Shown here: piece by piece, positions 57,921 to 64,000 of the stretch
How the letters are laid out: each line of letters opens with the position of its first letter
How positions within the stretch are numbered: position 1 is the stretch's first letter
Assembly: GCF_010093815.1 (NCBI RefSeq)
Contig: NW_022985581.1
Location: forward strand, 46,671 to 110,670
From: Pseudovirgaria hyperparasitica
Lineage: Eukaryota > Ascomycota > Dothideomycetes > Acrospermales > Acrospermaceae
Direction: 5' to 3'
Length of the DNA stretch: 64,000 nt
Notes under the pieces: model-generated
What the model saw: the letters and a program-made list of their open reading frames with translations, nothing else
What the model was told of the DNA's origin: nothing
Database searches by the model: none
Made by a program: the position numbers and the translations under genes

Positions 57921-58889
57921 GGGTTGGCGTATCGGCGTTCTAGTAGCGTGGTCCGTGCCTCTATCTCCGTGAGGATTTTAAGAGGGTATATATATATCTT
58001 TACACGGCGATAACGTCTTAGTTTCGACGCTACATATACATGCGTATAGTAGTAGTTAGTATACTCGGTATACTCTATCGATTAAGGTGTGTATCTTACT
58101 ATATTACCCCGAATGGACCAAGTTAGCCTCTTAGAGATGTAAAAGAAGTTTTTGTTAGAAAGGATATAATCCTAACGAAGATACTTAGGAACCTATAATA
58201 AACATTAGTAAAGTAGCGATGTTAATATAAACTATATTTTATTTCTTAATTAGGAATAAATACTAAGCTAAAACTTATATATATAGTATATAGTAATATA
58301 ACGCACTTAGTAATATAAAAATTACTTATTTTAGGTGGTGTCTTATAGAGTAATTAAACTTTGAAATTTACTCTATTTTCTCTAGATACTCTATATCTTA
58401 GAATTAAGTTCTAGAGATAATAACCTAAATATAAAGTATTTTTATAATTACTTTTAGGCGTATTCTAGGGTAATCTAGAGATTCTTTTCCTTCTATAGAT
58501 AAAGAGTATAAGTATAACTTAGACGCTAGGTACTTAGAAGTCTCTACTCTAAGCTAGGTAGAATTACCCTCTATATTTTAATAATTCTAATTCCTTAATA
58601 AGGAAATTAGAGTAAATAAATAGAGTAATTCTACCTTTCTAGTAGCTATATAAGTTAATACCTATAAGTAATACTTTTAATTTTCTATAGGGCCCTCTAG
58701 AGAATCTAATTATCTATAGTAGAACCTTATTATTCTCTATTACTAGAGTAAGGTAAGTAGGGACTTATTATAGGCCAAGAGCATCTATTTTAAACTCTAG
58801 AAGTATTCTAGAAAGGGAGAGAGAGATATAGGGACGTCTAATATAAATAGAACGCCCTAGGGTTATCTTTAAAGCTTAAAGTATAGATA
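57921..58889. other. Unclassified RIP-mutated repeat remnant between the LINE copies
   Basis: The first 200 bp retain G/C and CpG; the rest is strongly TA-rich. A segment near 58125-58165 resembles one near 61965-62010 in the same orientation (both contain CTTAGAG and AAGAAGTTTTT), so both may belong to one older repeat interrupted by later insertions. No coding motif read. Confidence 0.4.
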
Positions 58890-60568
58890 AAAAAGGTCTT
58901 AATTTATAAAAGAATTATATACTATACTAAATATATAAGCCTCTAGATATAAGAGATATACCTTAAATATATAAAAGTAGAAGGGAAGCCTAGAGACTAT
59001 ATATATATATATATACTATATCTAGATAACTAAGGTATAGAAGAAATAGAAAGAGGTAATCTAATCTTATAATAGAACCCTCTATAATAAATAATATAAA
59101 TACTAGTATATAATTACTAATAAATATACATAATAGGCTATAGAGCTATAGTATATAGTAAAGTAGACTAAGAGCGCGGACGTGCCGACGCTACTACTAC
59201 TAATGCCTCCCCTAATATACTAGGGAAGAATATATACTATAAGCCCTAAAAAGATAGAGATTCTCTAAGAAGTTATATTTCCCCCCCTAGAGCTAGTAGA
59301 CCTATTAGATATTAATAATAATATATATCTAGATATAGTTAATATCTCTATAGAGATTATAGAAGAAGATATACTTAATACTATTAAAGTACTTCTAAAT
59401 AATAAAGTATCTAGACTAGATAGAATACTAAATAGATACCTTAAATATACTATATAGGTAATCTTACTACTTATTAGTCTTATCTTCTAGATATATACTA
59501 AGAACGGGTACTACCCCTAAAGCTTCTAGACTATCTATACTATTATACTTCTAAAGCTAGAGAAGAACTCTAACTCTCTAAAAGGATAGAGACTAATTAC
59601 CCTTCTCTTCTATTTTAGTAAGATACTTAAAGCTATAATCGCGAAGAAGATAAGTACTATAGTATAAGAATATAATCTTCTTCTAGTAAACTAGAAGGTA
59701 AAGACTAGAAGCTCTCTAATTACTACTATCTAATATATTCTTAAAGTTATCTAGACTATATAGAAGTAGGGACGCGTAGTAATATTACTTTCTCTTAATA
59801 TAGCTAGTATATTTAATAAGATAAACTATATAAGACTTATCTATAATCTATAGAAGAGATATATATCTAAATAGATTATAAAGTTTATATAGTCCTTTCT
59901 CGCTAAAAGAATTATCTAGATATATATCTCTAGATATTAAAGTAAATATAAGAAGATAATATATAGTATTCTATAAGGAAGTACTATCTCTCTAATCCTC
60001 TTTCTCTTCTTTACTATAGACCTTCTATAGAGGATATAATATATAGAGGTAGTAGAGTACGCTAATAATATATATCTTCTAGCTATTAATAATAATACTA
60101 GTTTAATATATAAACGCCTTAAATAAGACTACGAGAGATATATCTAGTAGGTAAAGCGCTATAGAGTAAAGTTTACCCCTAAGAAATACTAACTTATATA
60201 CTTTATTAACCGCTATAGGAAATAGGCTACTAGAGAAGGAGAGCGACGCCCTAGAATAGATACTTTTACTAAACTACTAATATAGAGTATATATATACTT
60301 AGTATTATAATTAATAATAAACTTAAATAGAGTCTATAGATTATATATATAGTATCTAGGGCCCTTAAGATAGAAGCCGCTATATACTAGATTACGGCCT
60401 CTATATAGAGAACTACCTAGAATAAGACGTGCTAGCTATATATCTCTATAGTATAACCCGCCTTTATATATAGATATAAGTACTAGTATATAGCCCTTAT
60501 ATAGGCTAGGTAAATAAAGCTTAAGTCTATATAGAACTATATACTCTATCTTATATCTAGTATATATA

Positions 60569-60708
60569 TGTTAGGCACGTGCCTGCTAGTTGATTATACA
60601 TGTATATAGTAGTCGTATATAAGTAGTGTGCTCTACCCTTGAAGTAGTAGCTTTAAGATTCGGTCCTTTTAGTATAGTTGGTTGGTGCGTAGAGCCCGTC
60701 TCCTTACA
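60569..60708 (+). mobile_element. Solo LTR (140 bp) inserted in LINE copy B
   Basis: Begins TGTTAGGCACGTGCC and ends CTCCTTACA, so it has TG...CA ends. It is flanked on both sides by ATATA, a 5-bp target duplication. LINE copy A lacks it at the matching site, which proves insertion. It contains a TATATAAG promoter-like box near 60628 and normal CA/TG dinucleotides, so it escaped RIP. Near its 3' end TCCTTTTAGTATAGTTGG fits the tRNA A-box. Strand is assigned from the TATA orientation. Confidence 0.75.
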
Positions 60709-61518
60709 ATATAAAGCTACTAATATAGTACTACTATAATATAAGATAAATATAATAAATATATAGAACTTCTACTTAATATAGAGAGTAATATACTTTA
60801 TTAAATAATAAGTATAGAAATATATAGAATATACTAAATATATCTTTACTATACTATATATATAAGTTAGTATCTACTATTAAGTACTACTATATATAGA
60901 CTAGACTTAACTATAGTATAAGAGTCTAATAGAGATAGACTTAAACTAAATTATATAAGAGATTAGAGATAACCTAGATATCTCTCTAGACTAGTAGAAT
61001 CCTTAGAAGCTTATATAAGCTATATAGTTATAGACCTAGAATAAATAGAAGGAAGTTCTCTAGATCTATTAGATATTCTAATAGAATAGATATCTAGAAT
61101 AGATTTAGAGACTATAGAAGAAACTAAGTAGATAGATATATAAGAGGCTTATAAAAGTCTAAGTATCTATCCTTCTCTAAACCCGAATAGAAGCTATAGA
61201 ATTTCTATACTATTTATACTAGAGAGGTATCCTAGATATATCTCTATAGTATAAAGTATATAGCTAGAGAGATATAATATAGTACTATCTTATAATATAC
61301 CCGGACCTCTATATATAGAGATAATTACTTATCTATATAATAAGGACCTCTAATATTATATAGTAGCTTAATAAGTACCCTAAGAAGATCGCCTAGTAAA
61401 TACTTATATATCTCTCTCTCCTCTAATACTAATAGATCTAGATATATATACTAGATATAACTAGATATATACTAGATAGACCCTAGTATACGCTAGAAGA
61501 ACCCTAGAAGAACTCTAA

Positions 61519-61550
61519 TTATTAGTTAAAGGGTAACCCTTAACTAATAA
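61519..61550. repeat. 32-bp palindrome (copy 3)
   Basis: Arms TTATTAGTTAA / TTAACTAATAA around AGGGTAACCC, at the position in LINE copy B that corresponds to copy 1 in copy A. Slightly degraded at the centre. Confidence 0.85.
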
Positions 61551-61786
61551 CCCCTATACTCTATATATACTATCTAAGAATAAAAATAATAGTACTATAG
61601 ATTATAGATCTATAGATATTTCTAATAGCTATATACTTAAGATAATATAGAGACTTTATAAGATATAGTTATAGAGAGAAGGGAGTTTTTCCTTTTATAA
61701 AGGTTTCTTCTTATATAATAGCTTAGACTAGAGAAGGTATATATCTATAGAGTAAACTACTCTATCTAGTTATATAATAATAATAT

Positions 61787-61800
61787 TATTATTATTATAC
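61787..61800. repeat. (ATT)n tail of LINE copy B
   Basis: TAATAATAATATTATTATTATTA run at about 61777-61800 closes copy B and corresponds to the tail of copy A in inverse orientation. Boundaries approximate. Confidence 0.6.
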
Positions 61801-62041
61801 TTACTATTCTAAAGAGTTCTTAAGTATATATATATATAGTATCTCTATATATTAGTACTATTATATATTATATACTATATATATATATATATTAAAGATT
61901 ATTATACTTAGTATACTCTATTAATTAATATATATAGATTACTATATCGCCATAAATTAACTAGTTTTAGTCCCTTAGAGTATAAGAAGTTTTTTCTTAA
62001 TTTTAGTATATTCTATATACAAGTATAGTTATAATAGGCCA

Positions 62042-62126
62042 GGTGGCGTAGTGGTAGTATACTACGTTACTAGAAGCGTTTATCATCTAACGTCGTGGGT
62101 TTAAATCCTATAATAGCTACCTTTTT
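62042..62126 (+). ncRNA. tRNA-like element with Pol III A and B boxes and T-run terminator
   Basis: GGTGGCGTAGTGGTAG holds an A-box-like sequence; GGGTTTAAATCC about 45 bp on is a good B box. AGCTACC can pair with GGTGGCG except at one position, giving an acceptor-like stem, and TTTTT follows at once. The anticodon arm cannot be drawn convincingly, so this is a degraded tRNA or the head of a tRNA-derived short element rather than a working tRNA gene. Confidence 0.4.
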
Positions 62127-64000
62127 ATACACTAGTTTTCGCACGCTCTATTAAAAAGTATACGGGGCTAAGCGAGCATGTAACGTGAAGGTTACCGTTA
62201 TATAACTACTTAGTCCTAAGCGACTATTAGGTAATGTAAAAATAACTATACCGTTATTATATAATAAGAATTACCTAATATAGCTACCTACTAAGCTATC
62301 TTAAGTAGTAGAGCGACGCCTAGAGCGGCTAGACCCATAACTAGCTTAGCTCGAATTATAGAATTTTCACTATATACCGGGGCCTTATCTACTCTAATCC
62401 GGCTTAGCTCGCGCTTACTCCGGCTCGGTAACCACGAAATAGACGGTAATACCTAATTAAGTATCCCGCCTACCTATAGACGATTATATAGCCCCAAAGA
62501 ATAATTTCCGAATTCGGCCTAGCTAGGGTTAGTACTAAGGCATGGACCTATTAGATATATACCCCCTCCGGCATTAGTTATCTTAATTAATAACTACTAC
62601 CCGGCGTAAAGCTATATTCCTATGGATAGGAAAAAACACGGTAATATAGGAATAAAAGACTAGGCCTAGCCTAGCGACCTACCTAATCATAAGAAAGGTA
62701 ATACCTACTATAGTTAGTTAGGGCGTTATTAAGAGCCGGTACTAATATAGTAATAAAAGCCTAATATAAGGATAAGAAGTAAGTTTATCACCTAATAGGA
62801 TTCGAGGACTTAGACTAGGCTAGGTTAGGTTAGTAATAGGGTCTAGTTAGGGAGCCAATCATAGGAGGTTTTCTTATATACATAGTAGCTAATACTAGAG
62901 GAGGCCTGAGCCTATGGAGCATATATATGGCTATATATATAGTTCTTCCTAGTTAAACACTAATATTATTATTATTATTATAGTTATAATATAAAGTAGT
63001 ACTACTACTACTCTAACTAACTAGCTATATAGTAATAGTACTATCTACTTAGAGAAACCCTTAAAGTTAGTACTAGTCTTAGTATTATTAGTATATTTCT
63101 CTATCTTCTTTATAAGGTTATAAAGTTTATAGATATAGTAGTATATAGTCTTAGTATTCTTAGAGTTAACTACCTAGATAATAGTCTAAAGATTAGACTT
63201 CTTTATAAGATAGTATAGTATAACTAGTCTAGAGATTATCTTTATAGTAAATAACTAGTATAAGTAGAAGGGTCTACTAATATATATAGAAGTAGTAGTA
63301 GACTAATAAAAGTATAAGACTTTACTAGTATAGATAGAGATCTTAGCTAGCTTTTCTAATTATTAGTTAGAGATCTTTATTATAGTATAATAAAAAGAGA
63401 TATAACTTACTTTTATCTACTATAAAGAAATACCTTAACTACTTATTATCTATACTATAATTAGTATATCTACTATAACTAAATAATATCTAGATACTAG
63501 AGAGAGAAATATAGTAGAACTTAAAGTAGTATTTATTCTTATAATAGATTATATATATCTTTATAGTAATCTTAGAGTAGATATAGATAAGAGCTAGATA
63601 TCTAAAGTAAGAATAGCTAAGATTAACCTTATAACGCCTAGTAGATATAATATTAAGCTATACTCTTATTAGAATAAACTTCTTAATCTTAGTATTATTC
63701 CTAGTATAGAAATACTCTAGATTTTTAATAGTAAGATATATCTTAAAGTTCTTATAGCTATTAGCTATATAGAGTTAGATAGTCTTCTTACTATAATAGT
63801 AGAATAACTTATAAAGAATCTCTTTACTATACTTACTATTAATATCTTTATAAGAGCTCTCTATCTTAGATAAGATATAGTAGTTATTATTATAGGATTT
63901 TAGTGTAAACTTAACCTCTACTATATCTAATAAGTTTATATAAGGTATTTCCTTATTAGGAATAGCTTAATATTAGTAATCGATATTACTAATATTATCT
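62127..64000. other. Unclassified RIP-mutated repeat remnants to the window end
   Basis: 62.13-62.95 kb keeps moderate G/C and some CA/TG and looks like a separate, less mutated element; a TATATATATAG box near 62930 and an ATT run near 62965 are visible. 62.97-64.0 kb is extremely TA-rich with no readable frame. No family assigned. Confidence 0.4.

Larger units (their letters stand above)
58890..61810 (+). mobile_element. LINE copy B: inverted, 5'-truncated and more strongly RIP-mutated
   Basis: The reverse complement of this stretch aligns along its length with copy A (52850 to about 55530), including the 3' tail, the palindrome, and the reverse-transcriptase region (motif A near 59800-59850, GIPQGSP-equivalent near 59970-60020). 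Copy B has far fewer remaining C/G positions than copy A. The homology fades near 58890, so the 5' part is missing. The copy is interrupted at 60569-60708 by a solo LTR. Confidence 0.75.
52640..64000. other. RIP-mutated AT-rich transposon block
   Basis: From about 52640 to the window end, long stretches lack CA and TG dinucleotides almost completely, while TA is extremely common and CG is still present. This is what RIP (C to T in CpA context) leaves in duplicated DNA. Coding frames are broken by many stops. The block contains the LINE copies, solo LTR and palindromes listed separately, plus unclassified repeat remnants. No intact host gene was found inside. Confidence 0.88.

Noticed and set aside
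52845-61810. A single 9-kb DNA transposon with long terminal inverted repeats
   Set aside because: The inverted homology extends through reverse-transcriptase motifs and ends in simple-repeat tails; two inverted LINE copies explain it better.

Overview
This window is nuclear DNA of a filamentous ascomycete (Pezizomycotina). The evidence is short GT-AG introns of about 44-115 bp with CTAAC/CTGAC-type branch sites, Zn2Cys6 regulators, a recognisable XlnR/XLR1 xylanolytic activator, a CYP52-like P450, and an AT-rich block whose near-total loss of CpA/TpG, with CpG kept, is the footprint of repeat-induced point mutation (RIP). I do not assign a genus. Exon structures were worked out by hand from splice signals, phase and family motifs; all coordinates are predictions.

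Layout of 1-52.5 kb (gene-dense, 24 genes): FRS2 5' part (-), a small spliced hypothetical (+), a CYP52-like P450 (+), a mitochondrial PP2C phosphatase (-), nicotinamidase (-) divergent from an ASNSD1-type glutamine-hydrolysing synthetase (+), a DUF4202 protein (+), a TauD/TfdA dioxygenase fused to a HAD phosphatase (-), an MFS sugar porter (+), a Leu3-like Zn2Cys6 factor (+), a vacuolar amino-acid transporter (+), a membrane-anchored fucose-lectin-like protein (+), a GPI-anchored glycoprotein (-), ELP4 (+), a hexokinase-family kinase (-), a GILT-like protein (+), NECAP (-), a PYP1-like polyol phosphatase (-), SHE9/MDM33 (+), an aldehyde dehydrogenase (-), xlnR (+), a MATE transporter (-), an ABC-F ATPase (+) and an APH-fold kinase (-).

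Layout of 52.6-64 kb: an AT-rich, gene-free, RIP-mutated transposon block. It holds a LINE of Tad type (copy A, minus strand) with still readable endonuclease and reverse-transcriptase motifs. A second, more strongly mutated and 5'-truncated copy of the same LINE lies in the opposite orientation (copy B, plus strand). A 140-bp un-mutated solo LTR with a 5-bp target duplication is inserted in copy B. There are also three 31-35 bp palindromes, a tRNA-like Pol III element and unclassified repeat remnants.

How the genes relate: most are unrelated housekeeping or accessory genes. Two groupings stand out. The first is 11.5-19.2 kb: the dioxygenase-HAD fusion, divergent from a sugar porter and followed by a Zn2Cys6 regulator, the arrangement of a small catabolic or biosynthetic cluster. 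The second is the loose set of carbon-use genes at 28-44 kb (hexokinase-family kinase, polyol-phosphate phosphatase, aldehyde dehydrogenase, xlnR). Part of the xlnR reading frame runs through two introns, so a naive single-exon call would give a wrong zinc cluster and a wrong C-terminus.
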